NCBI GenBank assembly: GCA_022825895.1
Contig: JAJDVX010000013.1
Location: 124,001-188,000 of the forward strand
Direction of reading: 5' to 3'
Length of the DNA stretch: 64,000 bases
Origin: Chloroflexota bacterium
GTDB lineage: Bacteria; Chloroflexota; UBA11872
The notes beneath the pieces were generated by a model. That model did not search any database and had not been told where the DNA came from. It saw only the letters and a program-made list of their open reading frames with translations. The number at the start of each line of letters is the position of its first letter. Within the stretch, counting starts at the first letter, position 1. A program made the position numbers and the translations under genes. This document shows, in pieces, positions 50,533 through 58,703 of the stretch.

Positions 50533-51381
50533 ATGACCCGCGAGGCCGAGCGGCCGGCGTACCTGCTGCTGGGCAACGTGACGACGGATTTGACGCCGGA
50601 CGGTTCGACGTTTGGCGGGACGGCGTACTACAGCGGACGGGCGGCGGCGGCGCTGGGGTACCGGGTGGTGGTGGCGACGCGGTTGCCGCGCGGAGATGCG
50701 AGGCGGCTGGCCGACGAGGTTCCCGGGATAACGTGGCGCGCGGGACCGGCACGGGAAGCGGCCACGTTTTCGAACATCTACGGCCCCGAGGGGCGGATTC
50801 AACTGGTGCATGCGCGGGCGCCGCGGCTGTGGGCTTCGGAGGTTGCGGACCTGGAGCCAGGCGCGGAGATCGTGCACCTGGGGCCGATTCTGCGGGAGAC
50901 GGGGCCGGCTGTGGTAGAGGCGGTGGCCGGGCGCGACTTTGTGACGCTGACCGGGCAGGGGCTGCTGCGGCGGGTGGATGAGCACGGGCACGTGCGGGTG
51001 GATTTGCCGCGGTCGGCGGCGCGGGCGTTCGGGGCGGCCGACGTGAGCGTTCTCAGCACGGAAGATCTGGCAGGGGACCTGGATACTGCACGGGCGCTGC
51101 TGGCGCGGTCGCGAGCAGGGGTGCTGACGGACGGCGCCGGGGCGATTGAGGCGCACGAAGGCGGGCGCTGGCTGCGGTTCCCGGTTGTCGAGCGGCCGAT
51201 GCGGAATCCAACGGGGACGGGGGACGTGTTCGCGGTGGTGTTGTTCAGCACCTACCGGGAGTCGAACGACCTGCAAGCGGCCCTGGGCGTGGCGGCTGAA
51301 GCGGCAGCACGGTGGATCAGCGAGCCCAAGCCCGAACCGTTCCACCTGCTGCCCAAGCCCGGAGGCGCGGGTGAACTTTGA
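50533..51381 (+). CDS. PfkB family carbohydrate kinase
   Basis: The product is 282 aa starting at ATG 50533. Early motif YLLLGNVTTDLTPDG and GGTAYYSGRAAAALGYRV fit the pfkB sugar-binding half. The C-terminal NPTGTGDVFAVVLFSTY is the DTxGAGD anion-hole/catalytic-Asp motif (here with Thr in place of Ala). LRETGPAVVEAVAGRDFVTL is the mid region. It likely phosphorylates a sugar or nucleoside; the specific substrate is unclear. The stop overlaps the next gene by 11 nt. Confidence 0.88.
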   Translation: MTREAERPAYLLLGNVTTDLTPDGSTFGGTAYYSGRAAAALGYRVVVATRLPRGDARRLADEVPGITWRAGPAREAATFSNIYGPEGRIQLVHARAPRLWASEVADLEPGAEIVHLGPILRETGPAVVEAVAGRDFVTLTGQGLLRRVDEHGHVRVDLPRSAARAFGAADVSVLSTEDLAGDLDTARALLARSRAGVLTDGAGAIEAHEGGRWLRFPVVERPMRNPTGTGDVFAVVLFSTYRESNDLQAALGVAAEAAARWISEPKPEPFHLLPKPGGAGEL

Positions 51382-53080
51382 CGCGCTGACGCTGGCGGCG
51401 GTGCGGTCGGAGATCGAGGACTGGGCGTTGGGCGGGCGCGTGCAACGGGTGGCCTCGCCGGAGCCGGGGGCGCTGGCGCTGGAGTTTTACGGGCGCCAGG
51501 AGAGGCACTTCCTGCTGGTGGACGCGGATCCGGATAAGCCGCGGGTGCTGTTTGCCAGCCGGTGGCCACGGGCGGGGACTCAGGCGGCAAGCCCGTTGCT
51601 GCTGCTGGCCCGCAAGTGGGTGCGTGGGGCGCGGCTGGTGGAGATCGCGCAGCCGCCGGCGGAGCGGATCCTGGACCTGACGTTCGAAGTGCAGGGGCCG
51701 GAGATGGCGGAGGTGGCGCGGACGCGGCTGATCGTGGAATTCATCGGGCGCCAAACGAATCTGCTGCTGGTGGATGAGGGAGGGCGGATTCGGGACGCGC
51801 TGCGCAGGGTGCGGGGCGGAGATGGACGGCGACGGATTCAGCCGGGGGCGCAGTACGAACCGCCCGCGGCGCTGGATCTGCCGGCGCTGGCGGCGGTGAA
51901 TCCGGAGGATTTGCGTCGGAGCGGTGCGCAGGACGGGCCGGCCTGGCGGGTCCTGGTGCGCGGCGTGCGGGCGGTGAGTCCGACGCTGGCCCGTGAGGCG
52001 CTGGCGAGGGCCGGGTATGCGGCCAATGTTGCCGCCGTTCACGTAAGCGACTGGGCAGCGGTGCTGCAAGTCCTCGGAACGATGCTGGCGGATGCGGCGC
52101 GGGGCGAGTGGCGGCCGTCGCTGGTTCCCGGTGAGGGCGGATGGCGGGCGTTCGCGCCTTATGCGCTGACGCAGTTTGAAGGGCCGAGCGTGGCGATGGC
52201 GTCGATGAGCGAGGCGCTGGAGTCCTTTGACGCGGCGACGGCCACACCGGAGCCGGCAAAGGACGCGCGGGAGGAACGGCTGGAGCAATTGATCGCCTCG
52301 GCCACGGAGCGGGCGACGCGACGGTTGGCGGCCTTGCGGAAGGAGCTTGAGGAAAGCGCGGCGGCTGACGAGTTGCAGGCCGCGGGGGAGGCGTTGCTGG
52401 CGTTTGGGCATGGGTTGCCGGCGGGGACGCGGGAGTTCGAGCACGAGGGACGGACGATCGAGCTGGATCCACGGCGGTCGGTGGTGGAGAACGCGCAGCG
52501 GTTTTTCGCGCAGGCCAAGGACCGACGGACGGCGGCGCGGGAGACGCCGCCGCGGCTTAGACGTACGGAGCTGGAGCTCGGGTTTCTGCGCCAGGCGGCA
52601 GACGACCTGGCGCGGGCGGACTCGCCCGGGGTGCGGCAGGCGCTTGAGGCCACGCTGGCTGAAGCGGGGTACGGCACGTCGAAGGCCAAGCGGCGGAAGG
52701 CACCGGCGGCGCCACGCTGGATGCTGGGGAAGTACCAGGTGCGGGCGGGCCGGACGGCGGCGGAGAATCACCGGCTGACGTTTCACGAGTCCGCGCCGGA
52801 CGATCTCTGGCTGCACGCGCGGGGCGTGCCTGGAGCACACGTGCTGCTTCGGTGCGCTGGCGGGAACGCGCCGCAGGACGTGATCGAGCAGGCGGCGTCG
52901 ATTGCGGCGCATCTGAGCGCCGCGCGGGACGACGCGACGGTTGAGGTGGATGTGACGCAACGGCGGTGGGTGCGGCCGATTCGTGGGGCGGGACCGGGAC
53001 AGGTGACATACCGCGACGAGCGAACGCTGCGTGTTGCGCCGAGGACGCCCGGGGATGTGGGCGCGGACCGGATAGCCTGA
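51371..53080 (+). CDS. rqcH: RqcH/NFACT family ribosome quality-control protein
   Basis: The product is 569 aa from a GTG at 51371. The NFACT-N domain starts MNFDALTLAAVRSEIEDWAL and includes RLIVEFIGRQTNLLLVDEGG. The middle is a coiled coil. The NFACT-R domain near residues 450-560 has HRLTFHESAPDDLWLHARGV and PGAHVLLRCAG (DLWLHAR motif). RqcH/Rqc2 binds split 50S subunits with stalled peptidyl-tRNA and adds alanine tails. The gene is coupled with the pfkB-like gene upstream. Confidence 0.93.
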   Translation: MNFDALTLAAVRSEIEDWALGGRVQRVASPEPGALALEFYGRQERHFLLVDADPDKPRVLFASRWPRAGTQAASPLLLLARKWVRGARLVEIAQPPAERILDLTFEVQGPEMAEVARTRLIVEFIGRQTNLLLVDEGGRIRDALRRVRGGDGRRRIQPGAQYEPPAALDLPALAAVNPEDLRRSGAQDGPAWRVLVRGVRAVSPTLAREALARAGYAANVAAVHVSDWAAVLQVLGTMLADAARGEWRPSLVPGEGGWRAFAPYALTQFEGPSVAMASMSEALESFDAATATPEPAKDAREERLEQLIASATERATRRLAALRKELEESAAADELQAAGEALLAFGHGLPAGTREFEHEGRTIELDPRRSVVENAQRFFAQAKDRRTAARETPPRLRRTELELGFLRQAADDLARADSPGVRQALEATLAEAGYGTSKAKRRKAPAAPRWMLGKYQVRAGRTAAENHRLTFHESAPDDLWLHARGVPGAHVLLRCAGGNAPQDVIEQAASIAAHLSAARDDATVEVDVTQRRWVRPIRGAGPGQVTYRDERTLRVAPRTPGDVGADRIA

Positions 53081-53083
53081 GTG

Positions 53084-54166
53084 ATGGGACGACGGTTGGT
53101 TGCGGCAGCCGCGGCGGCGGCGGCCGTTGTGCTGGTTGGGTGTGAAGGTGGGGCGCCGGGCGGGGCGACCTCGGTTGAGCCGACGGCATCGACGCCAGTG
53201 GCCGTGGCTTCGCCGGCGGAATCGGAGGCGACCTCCGCGGTGGTCACCGCCGCCGATGCGTTCATCGCGGAACTGACCGTGGCACAGCGGGCGGCGGCGG
53301 TGCTGGAGCTTGGGGATTCGAAGCGGGCGAACTGGTCGAACCTGCCGCCGGGTTCCGTGCGCTTCGAGCGGAACGGGGTGCGGATCGGGGACCTGGACCT
53401 GGAGCAGACGGACGCGTTGCACCACTTCCTGGCGGTGGCGCTAAGTCCGACGGGTTACGAGGTGGTGACGGGGATCGTGCGGGCGGAGGACGCGCTGGCG
53501 GAGTCGCGAGGCGGGAACAGTTCGCGATTCAGCGCCGACCATTACTGGCTGGCGTTCTTTGGGGAGCCATCGGATCAGGCGCCGTGGGGTTGGCAGTTCG
53601 GGGGGCATCACCTGGCGGTGAACGTGACGATAGTGGACGGGCGGAGCTACCTGTCGCCGACGTTCCTGGGGATCGAGCCGGCGACCTTCACGCATGGCAA
53701 TTCGACGATGGCGCCGCTGGATCCATTCGCGAACGCGGGCCGTGCGGTGATCGGCGCGCTGGATGCTGAGACGAGGGCGCGGGCCACCCTTGCGAGCCGA
53801 CCGAATGGCGTGCAGGCGGGGGCGGGACGAGATGGGGTGGTTCCCGAGATTCAAGGCGCCGCCGCGGGGGATTGGCGCGCGGAGCAGCAGCAGATGTTGC
53901 TGGACGCCATTGGGCTGTGGGTGGGCGTGCTGGATGCGGCAAGCGGGCAGGCCCGGATGGACGAGATTCGGGGCGAACTGGACGACCTGCACTTTGCCTG
54001 GTATGGCGAGATGGACGGCGGGCCGATGTACTTCCGGATCCAGGGGCCCTCGCTGATCATCGAGTTTTCGACCGAGGGACGGCTGGGCGGCGGAGGGTCG
54101 CACTACCACTCGGTGTATCGGAATCCGAGTAACGAATTCGGACAGGCAGCGGTAGCCAGGAGCTGA
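53084..54166 (+). CDS. DUF3500 family lipoprotein
   Basis: The product is 360 aa from ATG 53084 (GTG 53081 just upstream). The signal VAAAAAAAAVVLVGCEGG has a lipobox Cys. The mature protein has LGDSKRANWSNLPPG, DHYWLAFFGEPSDQAPWGWQ, FGGHHLAVNVTIVDG and LDDLHFAWYGEMDGGPMYFR, IIEFSTEG, the pattern of DUF3500. Its many Trp/His/Asp residues suggest an extracellular binding or enzyme role, still unknown in the family. It is 3 nt after the rqcH stop. Confidence 0.88.
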   Translation: MGRRLVAAAAAAAAVVLVGCEGGAPGGATSVEPTASTPVAVASPAESEATSAVVTAADAFIAELTVAQRAAAVLELGDSKRANWSNLPPGSVRFERNGVRIGDLDLEQTDALHHFLAVALSPTGYEVVTGIVRAEDALAESRGGNSSRFSADHYWLAFFGEPSDQAPWGWQFGGHHLAVNVTIVDGRSYLSPTFLGIEPATFTHGNSTMAPLDPFANAGRAVIGALDAETRARATLASRPNGVQAGAGRDGVVPEIQGAAAGDWRAEQQQMLLDAIGLWVGVLDAASGQARMDEIRGELDDLHFAWYGEMDGGPMYFRIQGPSLIIEFSTEGRLGGGGSHYHSVYRNPSNEFGQAAVARS

Positions 54167-54175
54167 TTGAAGCGC

Positions 54176-55003
54176 CTATGCCCCCCGTGGGCGGCGCTGG
54201 CAGAACGAACAGTAGTGGGTGCTGCGCTGGGCGATGACGATGCGGCGGATGGGACGGGCACAGCGGGGGCAGGGCTGGCCGGTGCGGCGGAAGACTTGGA
54301 GGTGGTCCTGGTGGCCGCCCGGGGTGCCTCGGCTGGTTTCGAAGGTGCTGAATGAGGTGCCGTGGTTGGCGATGCCGGATTCCAGGGCTTTCACGACGGC
54401 TTTGGCAAGCGCCTTGAGTTTGTACGTCGAGATGCGGTCGACGGGCGCCTCCGGGTGAATGCGGGCGCTGAAGAGGGCCTCGTCGGCGTAGATGTTGCCC
54501 ACGCCCGCGACGGTGCGCTGGTCCAACAGGGCGGATTTGACGGCCACCTGGCGGTCGCTGAAGGCGTCGCGGAGGGTGCGCCAGTCGAAGGCGTCACCCA
54601 GGGGTTCGGGTCCCAGATTGCCGATGACGGCGGGCAGGTCGGATTCGTCCAGCGCCCAGGCGCGGCCGAAACGGCGGACATCGACGAAGTGAAGAGCGGG
54701 GTCGCGGTCGAAGTCCAGGACCAGGCGGGTATGGGGCTGTATCGCGTCGGCGGGGCGGAGGTGGACGCGGCCGCTCATCATGAGGTGCAGGACCAGCACG
54801 CGGTCGCTGAGGCGCACCAGCAGGTACTTGCCGCGGCGGTCGACGCCTTCGACGCGCTGGCCGATGAGGCGGAATTCGAACTCCTGGACGGGCAGGCCGA
54901 GGGTGAGTTTGGGGTCCAGGACTGTCGCGCGGCGCACGGTTCGTCCTACGATGTAGGAGACCAGCTCGCGGCGGATCGTTTCAACTTCCGGCAACTCAGG
55001 CAT
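54176..55003 (-). CDS. mutM: Formamidopyrimidine-DNA glycosylase
   Basis: The product is 275 aa starting at ATG 55003 (catalytic Pro2 and Glu3 in PELPEVETIRREL). The Lys in RRGKYLLVRLSD, the ALKSALLDQRTVAGVGNIYA-like helix-two-turn-helix (SALLDQRTVAGVGNIYADEA), and the C-terminal zinc finger CPRCARPIRR...CSFCQRR are present. The enzyme removes oxidised purines such as 8-oxoG from DNA. Length is standard. It is convergent with the DUF3500 gene and divergent (44 nt) from a VTT gene. Confidence 0.97.
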   Translation of the reverse strand: MPELPEVETIRRELVSYIVGRTVRRATVLDPKLTLGLPVQEFEFRLIGQRVEGVDRRGKYLLVRLSDRVLVLHLMMSGRVHLRPADAIQPHTRLVLDFDRDPALHFVDVRRFGRAWALDESDLPAVIGNLGPEPLGDAFDWRTLRDAFSDRQVAVKSALLDQRTVAGVGNIYADEALFSARIHPEAPVDRISTYKLKALAKAVVKALESGIANHGTSFSTFETSRGTPGGHQDHLQVFRRTGQPCPRCARPIRRIVIAQRSTHYCSFCQRRPRGA

Positions 55004-55047
55004 AACCGCGAGACTATGGGACTGGCGCGTGCGTCGCGCCCCACAGC

Positions 55048-55671
55048 ATGCAGATCGAAACCGACCCGTCAAGCGCCCCGGCCGATAGCCTCCCGCCCGC
55101 CGAATCCGGCGGGCGGGGACCCTCGGTTGTAGACAAGCGCGTCTTCTGGCTGCAGGTGGCGTCGCTGGTCGTCGTCACCGGCGTCAGCCTGGCGGCGATT
55201 CCATACGCGGAGGAGATCCGGGCCAACGCCGGACCGGCCTACCTCGCGCTGTTCCTGGTCTCGGTGCAGTCGGGCGCGCTGTTCATGCTGCCGGGATTCG
55301 GCTGGGCGTCGATTGCCGTTTTCGCCGTGGCCTTCGACAACGTGTGGGGGCCGGTGCTGGTCGGCACGACGGGCCAGGTGGCGGGCGAGATGGTGTCGTA
55401 CTTGCTGGGGGTGACGGGTTCGCGCTGGATCCAGCGGCGGAAGTCGTATCAGCGGGTGGAGGCCTGGATCAAGCGCTGGGGCCTGCTGGTGATCTTTGCG
55501 ATTGCAGCGCTGCCGAATCCGTTCTTCGACCTGGCGGGGACGATTGCGGGCGCGGCCCGGCTGGGGTGGTGGAGGTTCTTCGTGGCCTCGTGGGCGGGCA
55601 GGCTGATCAAGAACATCGGGTTTGCGGCGGTTGGGGTACAGGGCGCGGACTTTATTCGGCAGTTTTTCTAG
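55048..55671 (+). CDS. VTT/DedA-like membrane protein
   Basis: The product is 207 aa. An N-terminal tail of about 30 residues is followed by hydrophobic segments and the VTT-type re-entrant region: PGFGWASIAVFAVAFDNVWG, VGTTGQVAGEMVSYLLGVTG, and LLVIFAIAALPNPFFDLAGT, then IAGAARLGWWRFFVASWAGR. This resembles SNARE-associated/VTT domain proteins. Members act as lipid scramblases or in envelope homeostasis. Confidence 0.85.
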   Translation: MQIETDPSSAPADSLPPAESGGRGPSVVDKRVFWLQVASLVVVTGVSLAAIPYAEEIRANAGPAYLALFLVSVQSGALFMLPGFGWASIAVFAVAFDNVWGPVLVGTTGQVAGEMVSYLLGVTGSRWIQRRKSYQRVEAWIKRWGLLVIFAIAALPNPFFDLAGTIAGAARLGWWRFFVASWAGRLIKNIGFAAVGVQGADFIRQFF

Positions 55672-55753
55672 GGGCCCTCGACGCCGCTGCGTGTCGCCCA
55701 GGGCCGGCTCAGTAACGATCTGACTCAAAGCCGGGGAAAGTGATCGGGTTTCT

Positions 55754-56515
55754 TTACGCGCGCTCTTCGGGCCGCCTGACGACCCACATACGGCACTCGG
55801 CGCTGAAGTTGCGGATTACTTCGGACTCCAGCGCCAGCTCGGAGCGCAGCTTGTCCTCGACCAGGACGAAGCCAGCGTCTGCGACCATCCTCGCCACCTC
55901 GTCATGCGCCGGGATGTGGATGTAGGTCAGGATGCCGGCGTCGGGGATTAGGCGGTCGCCGAAGTCGAGTAGGCGCGAATCCTGTTCGCCGCGGTCCCAG
56001 CGGGCCCTTTCCTCGCGCCAGAATTCGAGAAAGCGGGGTGACGCGCGGTCGTGGGTGGTGAAAACGAAGTGACCGCCGGGTCGCAGCACGCGACGCACCT
56101 CGCGCAGCGCCTGCAGCCGGCGCTCGCGGCCGGGGATGCACATGAATCCCTGGGCGGAGAACAGGGCTCCGTGAAAGCTTGCGTCGTCGTATGGCATGGC
56201 GACGGCATCGCCGACGTCGAAACGGATGGGGTGGCCGCGCTCCGCAGCGATGCGGCGGGCCTCGGCGATCATGGCGGCGGACAGGTCGCAGCCGGTGACG
56301 CGGCGGTAGCCGGCCTCATACAGGCCGAATGTGGTCCGTCCAGCGCCGCAGCCGATGTCGAGGATCGCGCCGCCCTGCGGCACGTACCTGTCGATCAGCA
56401 GCCGCTCGGACTGCCAGAGTCCGAGGGTGGCTACGGCGTCAATGTATTTGCGGGCGTGGTCGGGGTCTTCCCACGATCCGCGGGCGTATGAATCGTCGAC
56501 AGCCTGGTCGTTCAT
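55754..56515 (-). CDS. Class I SAM-dependent methyltransferase
   Basis: The product is 253 aa starting at ATG 56515 (MNDQAVDDSYARGSWEDPDH). Motif I is AILDIGCGAGRTTFGLYEAG, motif II GCDLSAAMIAEARRIA, with FDVGDAVAMPYDDASFHGAL, and LREVRRVLRPGGHFVFTTHD following. This is a UbiE/Methyltransf_11-type enzyme; the substrate is unknown. It is divergent from the xdhC genes (gap 79 nt). Confidence 0.92.
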   Translation of the reverse strand: MNDQAVDDSYARGSWEDPDHARKYIDAVATLGLWQSERLLIDRYVPQGGAILDIGCGAGRTTFGLYEAGYRRVTGCDLSAAMIAEARRIAAERGHPIRFDVGDAVAMPYDDASFHGALFSAQGFMCIPGRERRLQALREVRRVLRPGGHFVFTTHDRASPRFLEFWREERARWDRGEQDSRLLDFGDRLIPDAGILTYIHIPAHDEVARMVADAGFVLVEDKLRSELALESEVIRNFSAECRMWVVRRPEERA

Positions 56516-56594
56516 TGGTGTGCGCGATGTCCGAAGACGTCGACGATACTCGCATGGCTGCTCGCCTGTGATGCGGCGATAGAATCGCGGCGAG

Positions 56595-56924
56595 ATGGAG
56601 GAGTATTTCCGGCAAATAGCCGCACGGACCGCCGAAGGTGAGCGGGTGGCCTCGGCGGTGGTGGTGTCGAGCCGTGGGTCGACGCCGCAGGATATTGGCG
56701 CTCGCATGCTGTTCTTCAGGGACGGGTCAACCTGGGGGACGGTGGGCGGCGGTTGCGTGGAGGCGGACGTGCGGGCGGAGGCGGTCCGGGTGCTGGCGGA
56801 CGGGCGGTCGCGCGCGCTGGAGATCGACCTGATCGACGACATCAAGGGCGAGGGCGACGTGTGCGGCGGCACGCTGGAGGTGCTGCTGGAGTCCTGGAGC
56901 GACGCTCCCCTGATCCGCCCGTGA
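56595..56924 (+). CDS. XdhC/CoxI N-terminal domain protein
   Basis: The product is 109 aa. The CoxI-type motif is RVASAVVVSSRGSTPQDIGA, MLFFRDGSTWGTVGGGCVEA and GDVCGGTLEVLLE, with two conserved Cys. This is the N-terminal half of XdhC, which handles molybdenum cofactor sulfuration or insertion for xanthine dehydrogenase-family enzymes. Its TGA overlaps the GTG of the next gene by three bases; in many bacteria both parts are one protein. No molybdoenzyme lies nearby. Confidence 0.87.
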   Translation: MEEYFRQIAARTAEGERVASAVVVSSRGSTPQDIGARMLFFRDGSTWGTVGGGCVEADVRAEAVRVLADGRSRALEIDLIDDIKGEGDVCGGTLEVLLESWSDAPLIRP

Positions 56925-57748
56925 TCGACCGCGCCGCCGCGGTGGCGGCGGCCCAGGAGGCGCTGGCGCGACGGGCGGCCATCGTGTTCGTGCACCTGGT
57001 GAGTGCGCGGGGCGTGGAGGCCGGCGGTATTGGCCTGCGGGCGATCTACGAGCCAGGCGCAGGGCTCTCGCACGCGGTAGCGACACCGGGGATTGACGAG
57101 GCGCTGGCGCGGGAAGCGGCCGGCGTGCTGGCCTCCGGGCATCCGCGGGCGGTGAACCTGGGGGCTGACGGTACGCCGGCTACGCGGCGGGACCGGGTCT
57201 ATGCGCGGTTCCTGCTGGACCCGATTATGGCGACACCCCGACTACTGATCGTGGGGGCGGGGCACATTGCGCTGCCGCTGGCGCGGCTGGCCTCGGTGCT
57301 GGAGTTCGAGACGATCGTGGTGGACGAGCGCGCGGACTTTGCGAACCGCGAGCGGTTTCCGACGGCCGACGAGGTGCATGCGCGGCCGTTTGACGAGTTC
57401 CTGGACGAGTTCGAAGTCGACGAACGCACGCACGTGGTTCTGGTGACGCGGGCGCACCGGTTTGACGAAATGGCGCTGCGGCGATTGCTGGATTCACCCG
57501 CGCCCTACATCGGCATGATCGGGAGCCGTCGACGGGTGCATATCGTCTACGGGACGTTGCTGGCGGAGGGGTACGGGCCGGAGCAGTTCGCAAAGGTCTA
57601 TGCGCCGATCGGGCTGGACATCGGGGCACGGACGCCGGCGGAGATTGCGATTGCGATTGCGGCGGAGATTGTGGACTTGCGAAGGCAGGGAAAGGGGCGG
57701 CGGTTGTCGCTGAAGGAGTTCAGGCCGGTGGCAGGGGATGGACGGTAA
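56921..57748 (+). CDS. XdhC family protein (CoxI-like segment plus Rossmann domain)
   Basis: The product is 275 aa from GTG 56921. The first about 100 residues are a second, weaker CoxI-like segment (AAIVFVHLVSARGVEAGGIG). Then a Rossmann XdhC_C domain: RLLIVGAGHIALPLARLASV, FETIVVDERADFANRERFP, THVVLVTRAHRFDEMALRRL, YIGMIGSRRRVHIVYG, and IGLDIGARTPAEIAIAIAAE. This is the NAD(P)-like-binding half of XdhC. It is coupled to the 109-aa gene; together they act in Moco maturation for a hydroxylase elsewhere. Confidence 0.92.
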   Translation: MIDRAAAVAAAQEALARRAAIVFVHLVSARGVEAGGIGLRAIYEPGAGLSHAVATPGIDEALAREAAGVLASGHPRAVNLGADGTPATRRDRVYARFLLDPIMATPRLLIVGAGHIALPLARLASVLEFETIVVDERADFANRERFPTADEVHARPFDEFLDEFEVDERTHVVLVTRAHRFDEMALRRLLDSPAPYIGMIGSRRRVHIVYGTLLAEGYGPEQFAKVYAPIGLDIGARTPAEIAIAIAAEIVDLRRQGKGRRLSLKEFRPVAGDGR

Positions 57749-58052
57749 GGGCGGCGTCGAGAGTATTTGCGGTTCGCTCCCCGACAATCCACATGCATTC
57801 GAGGCCGGGTTCGCGACCGTGCGGGGTGGTCGCGTTCAGGATCACTTACGGTATAGTCGAAGTACGTGAGCGCCAGCGGGGCGGTAGTGCGCCCGGCCTG
57901 CTAACGGGAGTCGCATAGCGATCCGCCCCAGCTGGCACCCACGCCCCTCCAGCGTAGCCCCGCCCAGCTTTCCGGTGATTCTGCGCTACAAGGCTGGGTC
58001 TACTTCCCACACTCCCTCTGAGAGTTGCCAATTGCTGCGATCCGCGTCGCGG
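57749..58052. other. Gap between convergent xdhC and narL-type genes
   Basis: Apart from the fold at 57872-57936, no gene or clear terminator was recognised. The open frame across it on the minus strand has no protein-like features. Confidence 0.45.
57872..57936 (+). ncRNA. Strongly foldable element, unidentified
   Basis: GCCAGCGGGGCGG (57872-57884) pairs with CCGCCCC-A-GCTGGC (57923-57936), a 13-bp helix with one bulged A. Inside are two small hairpins, CCCG/CGGG (with loop GCCTGCTAA) and TCGC-ATA-GCGA, giving a three-way junction. It does not match a riboswitch or tRNA that I can name: there is no T-arm. It sits in a 304-bp gap between convergent genes, so it is not obviously a leader of either. 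The strand is arbitrary. Confidence 0.35.
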
Positions 58053-58703
58053 CTAGCTCTCGCGGTGTTGGATCAGGTTCAGGTCGATGGCTCGGACTAC
58101 GGCGGCGGTGCGGTTGGTGACGCCGAGCTTGGCGATGACGTTGGCGACGTGGATTTTGACGGTGCGTTCGGAGATGACGAGTTCCTGGGCGATGTCGCGG
58201 TTGCGGGCGCCGCGGGCCATGATCTGTAGGACCTCGAGCTCGCGGGGGGTGAGGGCTTCGACCGGGGGCGTGTCGTCGGCGTCCTCGGGGCCGAGGCGGT
58301 CGAGGAGACGTTCGACGACCACGGGCTGCAGCAGGGAGCCGCCGGCGTGGACGCGGCGGATGGCGCGGACGAGGTCTTTCGGACGGACGTCCTTGAGGAG
58401 GTAGCCGCGGGCGCCGGCGCGGATGGCCTCGTAGATGGCCTCGTCGTCGTCGTAGGTGGTGAGGACGATGGCGCGCAGGTTGGGACTGGTCTGGCGAAGG
58501 CGGCGGATGGCTTCGGCGCCGCCCATTTCGGGCATGCGGAGGTCCATGAGGGCGACGTCGGGGTTGGCAGCGGCGGCTTGCTCAAGCGCTTCGACGCCGT
58601 TTGAGGCCTGGGCGACGACCTGGATGTCGGCTTCGGCATTGACGATGGCGCCGAAGCCTTCGCGAACGATGGGATGGTCGTCGGCGATGAGGACGCGGAT
58701 CAT
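58053..58703 (-). CDS. NarL/LuxR-type response regulator
   Basis: The product is 216 aa. Receiver: VLIADDHPIVREGFGAIV with phospho-acceptor Asp54 in VALMDLRMPEMGG and Lys in GYLLKDVRPKDLVRAI. The LuxR-type HTH is LTPRELEVLQIMARGARNRD, then VKIHVANVIAKLGVTNRTAA. It overlaps the 694-aa histidine kinase gene by four bases, forming a two-component system. Confidence 0.96.
   Translation of the reverse strand: MIRVLIADDHPIVREGFGAIVNAEADIQVVAQASNGVEALEQAAAANPDVALMDLRMPEMGGAEAIRRLRQTSPNLRAIVLTTYDDDEAIYEAIRAGARGYLLKDVRPKDLVRAIRRVHAGGSLLQPVVVERLLDRLGPEDADDTPPVEALTPRELEVLQIMARGARNRDIAQELVISERTVKIHVANVIAKLGVTNRTAAVVRAIDLNLIQHRES

Noticed and set aside
51317-53425. Long open frame antisense to rqcH
   Set aside because: Arg/Pro-rich low complexity, opposite a well-supported NFACT gene.
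57872-57936. tRNA-Ser (GCT)
   Set aside because: A CTGCTAA loop is present, but the anticodon stem is imperfect and there is no T-arm or normal acceptor layout.
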